A stretch of DNA of 64,000 nucleotides from Nonomuraea jabiensis (GTDB lineage Bacteria; Actinomycetota; Actinomycetes; Streptosporangiales; Streptosporangiaceae), in contig NZ_JACHMB010000001.1 of the NCBI RefSeq assembly GCF_014204795.1, positions 10,428,501 through 10,492,500 of the forward strand, given 5' to 3'. Every line of letters starts with the position of its first letter. The first letter of the stretch is position 1. Shown in pieces: positions 49,087 to 57,126 of this stretch. A model generated the notes under the pieces. That model searched no databases, was not told where the DNA came from, and was given only the letters and a program-made list of their open reading frames with translations. The position numbers and the translations under genes were made by a program.

Positions 49087-50256
49087 ATGAGGCGGTTCCT
49101 GGATGGGCTGGCCGCGTTGATCGTGGTCGGGATGTTCTGGTTGCCGCCGACGGCGGCGGCCTCCGCGGACCGGTCGCGGCTGGTGGCCGGGCTGGTGCTG
49201 GCCTGCGTGACGGGCGCGGTGATGGTCCTGCGGCGGCGCCTGCCGGCCGTGTCGCCGTTGCTCGCCGCGGGCGCGACCATCGCCGGGAGCGTCCTGGGGG
49301 TGTGCCAGGACCCGATGCTGGCCGCGGCGTGGTGCCTGTACCCGCTCGCGGTCGCGCACGCCGGCCGCACCCGTACGATCGTCCTCGTCCTCGTCGGCCT
49401 GCTCACCGCGCTGGCGACGGTGGCGGCGGTCCCGGACGAGGGCGCGAGCGGCGCAGGGCAGCGGCTGACGCTGGCCGTGGCCGCGTTGAGCGTGTCCTGG
49501 CTGCTCGGCACGGCGGTCGGCAGGCAGATCGCGGCCGCCCAGGAGGCGGAACGGGCCCGGGTGCAACTCGCGGTGGCGCGTGACGTGCACGACGTGGTCG
49601 GCCACGCGCTCGGCGTGATCAGCGCGGAGGCGGGGGTGACCCGGAGCCTGACCGACGCGAGTGAGCAGGAGTTACGCGACACGCTGGCCGGCGTCGAGTC
49701 GCACGCGAGGCGGGCGCTGGAGGAGATGCAGGCGCTCGTACGCGGGCTGCGGTCCGGTGCGCCGGAGGGCGTGGCGGGGATCGCGCGGCTGGACGGACTC
49801 GTGGCGGCGACCCGCGCGGCGGGCGTGGGCGTCGAGGCGCGCATCGAGGTGAACGGCCCGGTCGACGACGTGGCCGGGGCGGTGGCGTACCGGATCGTCC
49901 AGGAGTCGCTGAGCAACGTGGTGCGGTACGCGCCGGGCGCGGCCTGCTCGGTGGACCTTCGGCAGGACGGCGGGGAGATCGTCGTGCGGGTGCGCGACCA
50001 CGGGCCCGGGACTCGGCCGGCGCGGAGCGGCGACGGATCGGCGTGGGACGGCGACGGGCCAGCGCGGAGCGACGGATCGGTGCGGGGCGGGGACGGGCCA
50101 GCGCGGAGCGACGGATCGGTGCGGGGCGGGGACGGGTCGGGGTTGGAGGGGATGCGTGAGCGGGCTCGGCTGATGGGTGGCACGGTGACCTGGGGGAACC
50201 ATCCGGGGGGCGGGTTCGAGGTGCGTGCCAGGCTGCCGGTCAGGAGCGCGCCTTGA
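49087..50256 (+). CDS. NarL-type sensor histidine kinase with expanded ATP lid
   Basis: A 389-residue membrane histidine kinase: four to five hydrophobic segments (about 8-145), then a HisKA_3 dimerisation domain with His168 in ARDVHDVVGHAL, and an HATPase domain with N-box RIVQESLSNVVRYA and G1 box DHGPG (304-308). Between DHGPG and the G2 box GLEGMRERARLMGG lie about 43 residues (310-352) of Gly/Asp/Ser/Arg repeats, where relatives have 10-15. This is a 39-base minisatellite in the ATP lid. Codon 196 is TTA (49672). The TTG start of the response regulator overlaps its stop (TTGA). Signal unknown; the ABC transporter downstream may be the target. Confidence 0.9.
   Translation: MRRFLDGLAALIVVGMFWLPPTAAASADRSRLVAGLVLACVTGAVMVLRRRLPAVSPLLAAGATIAGSVLGVCQDPMLAAAWCLYPLAVAHAGRTRTIVLVLVGLLTALATVAAVPDEGASGAGQRLTLAVAALSVSWLLGTAVGRQIAAAQEAERARVQLAVARDVHDVVGHALGVISAEAGVTRSLTDASEQELRDTLAGVESHARRALEEMQALVRGLRSGAPEGVAGIARLDGLVAATRAAGVGVEARIEVNGPVDDVAGAVAYRIVQESLSNVVRYAPGAACSVDLRQDGGEIVVRVRDHGPGTRPARSGDGSAWDGDGPARSDGSVRGGDGPARSDGSVRGGDGSGLEGMRERARLMGGTVTWGNHPGGGFEVRARLPVRSAP
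50019..50136. repeat. 39-base minisatellite in the kinase ATP lid
   Basis: Two near-perfect 39-base units start at 50061 and 50100 (AGCGCGGAGCGACGGATCGG...), preceded by a degenerate longer copy from about 50019. Each encodes Ala-Arg-Ser-Asp-Gly-Ser-Val-Arg-Gly-Gly-Asp-Gly-Pro. Confidence 0.88.
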
Positions 50257-50912
50257 GCGGGGTCGTCAGCGTCTTCCTGGCCGATGACGACGACCGCTTC
50301 CGGGCCGCGTACCGGAAGTTGTTCGACCGGACCGAGGGGTTCCGGGTCGCCGGGGAGGCGGGCGACGGGGAGACGGCCGCGCGGCTCGTCGGCGCGCTCA
50401 AGCCCGCGGTGGCGCTGCTCGACGTGCAGATGCCGGGCATGAGCGGCCTGGAGGCGGCGCGCCGCATCCTCCCGGACGCGGCCACCCGGGTGATCATGCT
50501 GACGACCTTCGACCTGGACGAGTACGTCTATGAGGCGCTGACCCTCGGCGCGTCGGGGTTCCTGCTGAAGAACGCCTCCCCGCAGGAGGTGCTCCAGGCC
50601 GTCCGCACGGTCCACGCCGGCCACGCCATGCTGGCGCCGGAGGTCACCGCGCGGCTGATCCGCCGCTTCACACCCCAGCGGCCCGGGCGGCGGCACGCGT
50701 TCGCCGGGCAGGTGCTGTCCGAGCGCGAGCTGCAGGTCGTGCGGCTCGTCGCCCGCGGGCACTCGAACCAGGAGATCGCCGATGAGCTGTTCCTGAGCGT
50801 GGAGACGGTCCGGACGTATCTGCGGCGCATGTTCGCCAAGCTCGGCGTGCACGACCGCACGCACCTGGCCGTGCTCGCCCACGAGGCGGGACTGCTGTAC
50901 GAACCCCGGTAG
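50253..50912 (+). CDS. NarL/FixJ response regulator
   Basis: A 219-residue response regulator: receiver domain (about 6-122) with acidic pocket Asp11-Asp14, phospho-acceptor Asp57 (LLDVQMPGMSG) and Lys near 107 (LLKNASP). A LuxR helix-turn-helix follows at about 150-205 (LSERELQVVRLVARGHSNQEIADELFLSVETVRTYLRRM). The start is TTG 50253, overlapping the kinase stop, so the pair is co-translated. The three-gene ABC transporter begins 76 bases later in the same direction and is the likely regulon. Confidence 0.92.
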   Translation: MSGVVSVFLADDDDRFRAAYRKLFDRTEGFRVAGEAGDGETAARLVGALKPAVALLDVQMPGMSGLEAARRILPDAATRVIMLTTFDLDEYVYEALTLGASGFLLKNASPQEVLQAVRTVHAGHAMLAPEVTARLIRRFTPQRPGRRHAFAGQVLSERELQVVRLVARGHSNQEIADELFLSVETVRTYLRRMFAKLGVHDRTHLAVLAHEAGLLYEPR

Positions 50913-50988
50913 GTGTCTCCTTTCGGGGGACGCGAGCGGGTGCCCTCCCGCCCCAGGCTGGCGACGTCCATCCGAGGCGAGGTAGGCG

Positions 50989-51702
50989 ATGATCGAGATC
51001 TCACAGCTCAGCAAGCGTTACGGGGCCAAGGCGGCCGTGGAGGACGTCAGCTTCACGGCGCGTCCCGGCCGGGTCACCGGCTTCCTGGGCCCGAACGGAG
51101 CCGGCAAGTCCAGCACGCTGCGCGTCCTGCTGGGCCTGGACGCGGCGAGCGCGGGCACCGCGCTGGTCAACGGGATGCGCTACCGCGACCTGAGGCATCC
51201 CCTTCGTACGGTGGGGGCGCTGCTGGAGGGAGCCGGCCCGGTGCCCGAGCGCCGCGGCGTCGATCACCTCACCTGGATCGCGCAGTCCAACCGGATCCCG
51301 CCCCGCAGGGTCCGGGAGGTGCTCGAACTCGTGGGGCTGGGCGAGGCGGCGCGGCGGCGGGTGAGGACGTACTCGCTGGGGATGGGGCAGCGGCTTGGCC
51401 TGGCCGCGGCGCTCCTCGGCGAGCCCGAGATCCTGGTGCTCGACGAGCCGGTGAACGGGCTGGACCCGGAGGGTATCCGCTGGATCCGGCGCTTCCTGCG
51501 GGACTACGCGGCGGCCGGGCGTACCGTGCTGCTCTCCAGCCACCTGATGACGGAAATGTCCGGCACTGCGGATGACGTGGTCGTCATCAACCGCGGGCGC
51601 GTCGTCACCCACGGCTCGCTCGCCCAGGTCACCGCGGGGCACCGCTCGCTGGAGGAGGCGTTCTTCGCGCTGACCGGCGACCCCATGGGGCCGGGGTGGT
51701 GA
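50989..51702 (+). CDS. ABC transporter ATPase (export type)
   Basis: A 237-residue ATPase with Walker A GPNGAGKSS, signature YSLGMGQR, Walker B ILVLDEPVNGLDPEG and switch His in LLSSHLM. It belongs to the drug/bacteriocin export group of ABC-2 systems (CcmA/NatA-like). The ATG follows GAGGCGAGGTAGG. Its stop overlaps the first permease gene (GTGA), and two permeases follow, giving a complete transporter. Such sets, preceded by a NarL-type two-component system, commonly respond to cell-envelope stress or peptide antibiotics; that is inference here. Confidence 0.92.
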   Translation: MIEISQLSKRYGAKAAVEDVSFTARPGRVTGFLGPNGAGKSSTLRVLLGLDAASAGTALVNGMRYRDLRHPLRTVGALLEGAGPVPERRGVDHLTWIAQSNRIPPRRVREVLELVGLGEAARRRVRTYSLGMGQRLGLAAALLGEPEILVLDEPVNGLDPEGIRWIRRFLRDYAAAGRTVLLSSHLMTEMSGTADDVVVINRGRVVTHGSLAQVTAGHRSLEEAFFALTGDPMGPGW

Positions 51703-52487
51703 GCGCCGTGCGGGCCGAGCTGACCAAGATCCTCACCCTGCCCCGCGTGTGGATCGCCACCGGCGTCGTCCTCGCCCTCCACGTGCTGGTCCTGGTCCAG
51801 TCGGTCCGGCTGACCGCCGAGGCGGTCGCGGGCATCACCCCCGACGGCGTCATCGAGATCTTCATCGGGACGCCGCAACCGGCGACCGAGGCGATCCTCG
51901 GTCTGCTCGCCGCGTCCTCGCTGCAGATGGGCCTGCTCGTCCCGGTCCTCGCCGCGATGATCGCCGGGCAGGAGTTCCGCTCGCACCAGCTCGGGGTGAC
52001 GGTGCTCGCCATGCCCCGGCGAGGCCGGCTGGTCGCGGCCAAGGCTCTGGCGACCGCCGTGTACCTGCTCCTCATGGCTGTCGTGATCGCGGGGATCAGC
52101 ACCGCCTTCATGTACGCCGCCGTCCGGGACTGGAACCCGGGCCTGCTCGTGACGGGTCCCGCGGTCCTCGGCCACGGGAAGTTCGTGGCCTTCGCGGTCC
52201 TGTTCGGGCTGACCGGCTTCGGGGTCACCGTCGTCGCGCGCAGCACGCTCGTCGGCGTCATCGTCACGATCGCCCAGATCGCCGTCACCATGACCCAGGC
52301 ACTGGCCGGGGCCGCTCCCGCCCTGGACGCGCTCCTCCCCGTCAGCGCCGCCCGGAACCTGCTGCTCGACCCCGGGATCAACCGGCTCACCGCCGGCCCC
52401 GGGCACGCCCTGCTCGTACTGGTCGCGTGGGCGGGGGCCACGACGGCGGTCGCCGGGATCACGCTCAGCAGGAGGGACGCGCGATGA
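51699..52487 (+). CDS. ABC-2 type permease
   Basis: A membrane protein of about 262 residues with six hydrophobic segments. It begins with the amphipathic SAVRAELTKILTLPRVWIA that is typical of ABC-2 permeases working with CcmA-like ATPases. GQEFRSHQLGVTVLAMPRRGRLVAAK, around 95-120, is the family's conserved cytoplasmic loop. The GTG at 51699 overlaps the ATPase stop; another GTG lies one codon earlier. Its stop overlaps the next permease start (ATGA). Confidence 0.85.
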   Translation: MSAVRAELTKILTLPRVWIATGVVLALHVLVLVQSVRLTAEAVAGITPDGVIEIFIGTPQPATEAILGLLAASSLQMGLLVPVLAAMIAGQEFRSHQLGVTVLAMPRRGRLVAAKALATAVYLLLMAVVIAGISTAFMYAAVRDWNPGLLVTGPAVLGHGKFVAFAVLFGLTGFGVTVVARSTLVGVIVTIAQIAVTMTQALAGAAPALDALLPVSAARNLLLDPGINRLTAGPGHALLVLVAWAGATTAVAGITLSRRDAR

Positions 52488-53188
52488 GCGCCATCCGGCT
52501 CGCGGACCTGCTGCGCGCGGAGCTCACCAAGACCCGCACGCTCCCGGCCACCTGGATCGCCCTGGGCGTCGCGTCCGCCGCGAACACCGTGCTCGCCCTC
52601 CTCGCGGCGACGGACGCCGTACGGCTCGCCGGGCAGGACGGGCCGGTCGCGATCGGGCAGCTGGGCACGCTCATGGTCGCGCCGGTCTACGTCTTCGCCG
52701 CGATCGCCGTCTTCGCGGCGGGCAGCGAGTACCGCGCCGGGCAGCTGCGCGTCAGCCTGGCCGCCGTCCCCGACCGCCACCGGCTGGCCGCCGCCAAGCT
52801 CGCCGCGGTCACGGCGGCCTGCCTGCTCGCGGCGGGCCCCGCGATCCTGCCCGGCCACCTCGTCCAGCCGGTCGCCGATCCGGCCTCTCTCCTGGCGGTC
52901 TATCTCCTGCTCGGCCTCGTCGGATACGGCTTCGCCGTCGTCGCGAGCGGCGTCGTGGCCCCGCTCGCCGTGCTGTTCGTCACGCCGGTCCTCATCTCGC
53001 CGGCGCTGCGCGGCAGCCTGCCGGACGTCGTGCGGTTCCTCCCCCACGAGGCGGCCCTCAGCCTCCTCGGCCTGCCCGCGGACCCGGCCACCGCCCTGAG
53101 CCGCACGGGCGGGCTGCTGACGCTGGTCGCCTGGGCCGGCCTGTCCGCCGGAGCCGGCTGGGCGGCCCTCGTCAGGCGGGACGCCTGA
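52484..53188 (+). CDS. ABC-2 type permease, second
   Basis: A 234-residue membrane protein with six hydrophobic segments, beginning ADLLRAELTKTRTLPATWIA. It has the loop GSEYRAGQLRVSLAAVPDRHRLAAAK and is similar to the preceding permease, so the two likely arose by duplication and form a heterodimeric channel. The ATG at 52484 overlaps the previous stop. It is the last gene of the two-component/transporter block. Confidence 0.85.
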   Translation: MSAIRLADLLRAELTKTRTLPATWIALGVASAANTVLALLAATDAVRLAGQDGPVAIGQLGTLMVAPVYVFAAIAVFAAGSEYRAGQLRVSLAAVPDRHRLAAAKLAAVTAACLLAAGPAILPGHLVQPVADPASLLAVYLLLGLVGYGFAVVASGVVAPLAVLFVTPVLISPALRGSLPDVVRFLPHEAALSLLGLPADPATALSRTGGLLTLVAWAGLSAGAGWAALVRRDA

Positions 53189-53234
53189 GATGTTACGTTA
53201 CGTTCCTTGCTCCTTGATCGGTTGAGGACTGCTG

Positions 53235-53969
53235 ATGAGACAGGACGTACGCGTGCCACTGCCGGACGGCGGTTCGCTGGCGGCGACGGTGGCGCTGCCG
53301 CAGGGGACGGCGCCCGCGGCCGGGTGGCCGGGCGTGGTGGTCCTGCACGAGATCTACGGCATCGAACCGGACATGCTGGACGTGGTGGACCTGTTCGCCG
53401 AGCACGGGTACGCGGCCGTCCTACCGGACCTGTACAGCCACGGCACCAGGGTCGGGTGCCTGGCGCGGGCCATGCACCAGTTCGTGACCGAGAAGCCGGG
53501 CCGGCCGGCCGCCGACATCGACGCCACCCGGCAGTGGCTGGCCGCCCGCGACGACGTCGACGGCGGCCGGCTCGGGGTGATCGGCTTCTGCATGGGCGGC
53601 GGGTTCGCCCTCGCGTACGCGGCGAGCGCGCCGCCCGGAGTGCGGGCCGCGTCGGTCAACTACGGCGCGGTCCCCCGCGACCAGGAGCGGCTGCGGCCGG
53701 TGTGCCCGGTCGTGGGCTCCTACGGCGGCCGCGACCAGGGCTTCGGCAGGCACGGCACGCGGCTGCGCGAGCACATGCGGGCGCTCGGCATCGAGCACGA
53801 CGTCGAGATCTATCCGGACGCCGGGCACTCCTTCATGACCGACGGCCATCACCCCGTCGCGAAGCTCGCGCTGTTCCCGCTGCGTCACGGCCTCGTCCGC
53901 GCGGCGGCCGACGACGCGTGGCGGCGCACGTTCGCCTTCTTCGACAGGTACGTGGCAGGCGGCGAGTAG
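53235..53969 (+). CDS. dienelactone hydrolase family protein
   Basis: A 244-residue alpha/beta hydrolase of the dienelactone hydrolase type with a cysteine nucleophile: Cys119 in GFCMGGG, Asp167 in GGRDQG and His198 in DAGHSF. The LHEIYGIEPDMLDVVDLFAEHGYAAVLPDLY region is the family signature. It may hydrolyse a dienelactone from aromatic breakdown, but members have varied substrates. The ATG has TTGAGGA upstream and the 46-base gap contains the repeat GTTACGTTACGTT. The gene ends at a strong hairpin shared with the P450 gene. Confidence 0.88.
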   Translation: MRQDVRVPLPDGGSLAATVALPQGTAPAAGWPGVVVLHEIYGIEPDMLDVVDLFAEHGYAAVLPDLYSHGTRVGCLARAMHQFVTEKPGRPAADIDATRQWLAARDDVDGGRLGVIGFCMGGGFALAYAASAPPGVRAASVNYGAVPRDQERLRPVCPVVGSYGGRDQGFGRHGTRLREHMRALGIEHDVEIYPDAGHSFMTDGHHPVAKLALFPLRHGLVRAAADDAWRRTFAFFDRYVAGGE

Positions 53970-53978
53970 CGCGGGGAA

Positions 53979-54004
53979 GGCGGGAGGCCGCAGGGCCTCC
54001 CGCC
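53979..54004. terminator. bidirectional terminator hairpin
   Basis: GGCGGGAGGC (53979-53988) pairs perfectly with GCCTCCCGCC (53995-54004) over a six-base loop, between the convergent stops at 53969 and 54021. Confidence 0.8.
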
Positions 54005-54020
54005 TATGGCATGACCGGGC

Positions 54021-55214
54021 TCAGACCAGCGGCAGGCGCCGCACGCCGGTCATGGTCGGCATGGGCATGAACACCACGGGGTCGTCCGGATCGGTGCGCA
54101 GGTGGTCGAACCGGTCGAGCAGGATGTCGAGGGCGACCCGCCCCTCCAGCCGGGCCAGGGGCGCGCCCAGGCAGAAGTGGATGCCGCGGCCGAAGGCGAG
54201 ATGCGGGTTGGGGTCGCGATCGGGGTCGAAGACGTCGGGGTCGGTGAACTGCCGGGGATCGCGGTTGGCCGCCCCGAGCCAGACCAGGACCGTCTGATCG
54301 GCCGGTATCGTCACGCCGCCGAGCCGGGCCTCGCGGGTGGTGGCGCGGGCGAGCAGGGCGAACGGGGTGAAGAAGCGCAGGGACTCCTCGATGATCGCCG
54401 GGATCGCCGCACGGTCGGCCCGCGCCCGCTCCTGGTGCTCGGGGAAGGCGTCCAGGGCCAGCACCGTGTTGCCGAGCAGCATCGTCGTGGTGACGTGCCC
54501 GGCCAGCAGCAGGACGATCGCGAAGTTGACCACCTGCTCGTCGGGCAGGCGTTCGCCGTCCACCTCGGCCTCGACCAGCTTCGTGAGCAGGTCGGCGCGC
54601 GGCTGCCGGCGGCGTTCGGCGGCGTGGCCGGCGAGGTAGGCGGACATCTCCCACCACGACTTCATCGTGGTCTCCCTGTCCTGCGGCCGCCGTTCGAAGA
54701 GCTCGTCGAAGGAGACCTTGGTGTCCTGCCGGAACAGCGTGTCGGCCCACTGCTTGAACAGGCCGCGGTCGCTGCTGGGCACGCCCAGCAGCTCGGCGAT
54801 GACGATGACCGGGAGCGGGTAGGCCAGGTCGCGCACCAGCTCGAACCCGCCGCGCTCGCGTGCCTCGTCGAGCAGTTCGTGGGTGACGGCGGCGATCCGC
54901 GGCTCGAGGTCCGCGACGACCTTGCGGGTGAAGGCGCTGCTGACCAGCTTGCGCAGCTTGCCGTGCTCCGGCGGGTCGATCTGGGTGATGAAGCCCTCCA
55001 GTGACAACCCCTCCGGCTTCTGGTCCTCGGGGGTGATGCGAAGGACGTTGGAGGAGAACGTCGCGGGGTCGCCGAGGATCTCCTGCAGTTCGGGGTAGCC
55101 GTAGACGTTCCACATCCCGGCGGCGGCGTTGTGCTCCACCGGCCCGCCCGCCCGCGGGCCGTGCAGCCAGAAGTGCTGTTCGGGGATGTTGTACCGCTCG
55201 ACGATGTCAGACAT
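54021..55214 (-). CDS. cytochrome P450 (first)
   Basis: A 397-residue soluble bacterial P450. Heme-binding loop FGRGIHFCLG with Cys348; ExxR helix EESLR (276-280); I-helix AGHVTTT (238-244), in which the usual acidic residue before Thr is Val. The start at ATG 55214 has AAGGGAG upstream and gives the normal MSDIVERYNIPEQHFWLHG opening. The GbsR-like regulator gene lies 117 bases upstream on the same strand, so the two may be co-transcribed. Electrons could come from the ferredoxin pair at 3085-4416. The substrate is unknown. There is no polyketide or peptide synthase gene in the window to suggest a biosynthetic role. Confidence 0.92.
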   Translation of the reverse strand: MSDIVERYNIPEQHFWLHGPRAGGPVEHNAAAGMWNVYGYPELQEILGDPATFSSNVLRITPEDQKPEGLSLEGFITQIDPPEHGKLRKLVSSAFTRKVVADLEPRIAAVTHELLDEARERGGFELVRDLAYPLPVIVIAELLGVPSSDRGLFKQWADTLFRQDTKVSFDELFERRPQDRETTMKSWWEMSAYLAGHAAERRRQPRADLLTKLVEAEVDGERLPDEQVVNFAIVLLLAGHVTTTMLLGNTVLALDAFPEHQERARADRAAIPAIIEESLRFFTPFALLARATTREARLGGVTIPADQTVLVWLGAANRDPRQFTDPDVFDPDRDPNPHLAFGRGIHFCLGAPLARLEGRVALDILLDRFDHLRTDPDDPVVFMPMPTMTGVRRLPLV

Positions 55215-55331
55215 CGCCACTCCCTTGATCGTTGGATGATTTCCCGGTTGAGCGGATCGCCCGGCAGGGGACGCGGTGGCGTCGTGCCGGGGTCGTGCGA
55301 TGAACGGCACGTGCTCCTCGACGATCGAGTT

Positions 55332-55814
55332 TCACCCGGAGTCCTGATCGTCGTCTTTCAGCCGCTTGCGATACTCCTCCCAGCGCTGGAGCGACTGGTC
55401 CGCGTCGCGTACGAGGAAGTCGAAGAAGTCCCTGGTGTCCTTCAACAGCGCCCGCTGCGCGGTGCGGTCGTCACCGATGATCGACAGTCCGAGGCTCAGC
55501 GCCTCCACGATCGACTCGACGCCGGCCAGCCGGCCCCGCATGATCTGGGCCCATCCTTCGCGAACGACCTGGTAGCGGTGCTCACGAGCCGACGTGGGGA
55601 CGCGCTCGATCATCCCGCCGGCCTCCAGCTGCCTGGCGACGGTGCTGACCATGGTCTTGCTGACACCGAGCTCGGCGGCCAGATCGGTGAGCGACTGGTC
55701 CGGCGGGGCGCAGATCAGCAGCCACGCGTACAGGCGGCCCATCGTCCGGCCTCCGCCGAGGCGCTCCATGACGAGCCCCATCCGGTCGACGAACTCGCTC
55801 TCCTTCTGATCCAC
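55332..55814 (-). CDS. GbsR/MarR-family transcriptional regulator
   Basis: A 160-residue winged-helix protein of the GbsR-like group: ESEFVDRMGLVMERLGGGRTMGRLYAWLLICAPPDQSLTDLAAELGVSKTMVS forms the N-terminal helix and HTH (about 35-75), followed by a wing (REHRYQVVREG) and a helical dimer domain. I chose GTG 55814 because family homology begins there; an upstream ATG at 55919 would add 35 unrelated residues. It lies between two divergent P450 genes, and a perfect palindrome at 55923-55937 is its likely site. Confidence 0.82.
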   Translation of the reverse strand: MDQKESEFVDRMGLVMERLGGGRTMGRLYAWLLICAPPDQSLTDLAAELGVSKTMVSTVARQLEAGGMIERVPTSAREHRYQVVREGWAQIMRGRLAGVESIVEALSLGLSIIGDDRTAQRALLKDTRDFFDFLVRDADQSLQRWEEYRKRLKDDDQDSG

Positions 55815-55922
55815 CTTGCCAACTCCGTGAGCGTCGTAAAGCACGTACTTGATGAAGTCTACGTCGATGCGCCGCTCCGCGCGGCGCCCGGCGCTCGCAA
55901 ATCGGGATACTGTGAACATCCA

Positions 55923-55937
55923 GATGATGTCATCATC
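55923..55937. promoter_or_regulatory. palindromic operator between regulator and P450
   Basis: GATGATG-T-CATCATC is a perfect 7-1-7 inverted repeat, 17 bases upstream of the P450 ATG at 55954. Confidence 0.65.
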
Positions 55938-55953
55938 CCAATCGAGGAGCGAT

Positions 55954-57117
55954 ATGACCGACGTGCCGGAGATCGACCTGACCGATCCCGCCGTGCTGGC
56001 GGATCCGTTCACCGCGTACGCGGGCGCCAGGGAGCAGTCACCCGTGGCGCGGCTGGTGGCGCCCGGGTTCGGCCCGTTCTGGGCGGTGCTCCGGCACCAG
56101 GAGGCCAGGGCGATGCTGAGCGACCCCAGGCTGACGACGAACGAGCACAGCTACCGGCGGCCCGACGTGCCGGAGCACTGCCTGCCGTACCTGCGGACCA
56201 TGTCGGAGATGAACGGCGCCGAGCACGCCCGGCTGCGCCGGCTGGTCGCGCCCGCGTTCACGCCGCGCAAGGCGGCCGGGTTCGGGCCGCGCATCGAGGC
56301 GATCGTGGAGCGGCTGCTCGACGAGCTGCCCGCGGAGCCGGATCTGCTGGCACACTTCGCGGGCCCGCTGCCGATCGAGGTGATCTGCGAGCTGGTCGGC
56401 ATCCCCGTCGCCGACCGTCCCCGGTGGCGCGAGTACGGGGCCGCCATCGTGGCCGGGCACGGCGAGAGCTTCAAGGACGCGATCCCCCGCATCCTCGAGG
56501 GCGCCACCGCCGCGGTCGCCAGGGGCCGGGCGGAGCCGGGCGAGGACCTGATCTCCGACCTGGCCCGCGTCATGGAGGAGGACGGCGACCGGCTCTCCGA
56601 GACCGAGCTGATCACCATGGTCTGGACGCTCGTCATGGCCGGCCAGACGCCCACGAACCTCATCGCCAACGCCGTCGCCGCCCTGCTGTCCCACCCCGGC
56701 CAGCTCGCCGCGCTGCGGGCCGATCCCGCCCTCATGCCGCGGGCGGTGGAGGAGCTGATGCGCTGGTGCGGGCCGCAGTTGCTGACCATCCCCCGCTTCG
56801 CCGCGGAGGACCTCGAGATCGGTGGCGTGCGCGTCCCCAAGGGCGTGCCGGTCACGGCCTCGATCGCCGCGGCGAACCGCGACCCGCGCGCCTTCGACGA
56901 GCCGGACCGGTTCGACGTGCGGCGCGAGCCGTCGGCGCATCTCGGGTTCGCGCACGGGCCGCATTTCTGCGTCGGGGCCTCGCTGGCCCGCGTGCAGACC
57001 GGGATCGCGCTCGGCGCGCTGCTGCGCCGCTTCCCCGCTCTGGCGCTCGCCGGCGAGGCGCGGCACATGCCCGACCCGGGCACCTGGCGCCTGACGTCGC
57101 TGCCCGTGTCCCTGTGA
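55954..57117 (+). CDS. cytochrome P450 (second), unusual I-helix
   Basis: A 387-residue P450 with heme loop GFAHGPHFCVG (Cys339), ExxR helix EELMR (266-270) and typical flanks. The I-helix reads AGQTPT (229-234) where most relatives have AG-x-(D/E)-T-T. Both the acid and the following Thr that help split O2 are thus replaced (Thr232, Pro233). This could mean a different mechanism, such as substrate-assisted catalysis or peroxide use, or weak activity. ATG 55954 follows GAGGAG. The GbsR-like gene is divergent and its operator lies just upstream. Confidence 0.92.
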   Translation: MTDVPEIDLTDPAVLADPFTAYAGAREQSPVARLVAPGFGPFWAVLRHQEARAMLSDPRLTTNEHSYRRPDVPEHCLPYLRTMSEMNGAEHARLRRLVAPAFTPRKAAGFGPRIEAIVERLLDELPAEPDLLAHFAGPLPIEVICELVGIPVADRPRWREYGAAIVAGHGESFKDAIPRILEGATAAVARGRAEPGEDLISDLARVMEEDGDRLSETELITMVWTLVMAGQTPTNLIANAVAALLSHPGQLAALRADPALMPRAVEELMRWCGPQLLTIPRFAAEDLEIGGVRVPKGVPVTASIAAANRDPRAFDEPDRFDVRREPSAHLGFAHGPHFCVGASLARVQTGIALGALLRRFPALALAGEARHMPDPGTWRLTSLPVSL

Positions 57118-57126
57118 GACCGCGGT

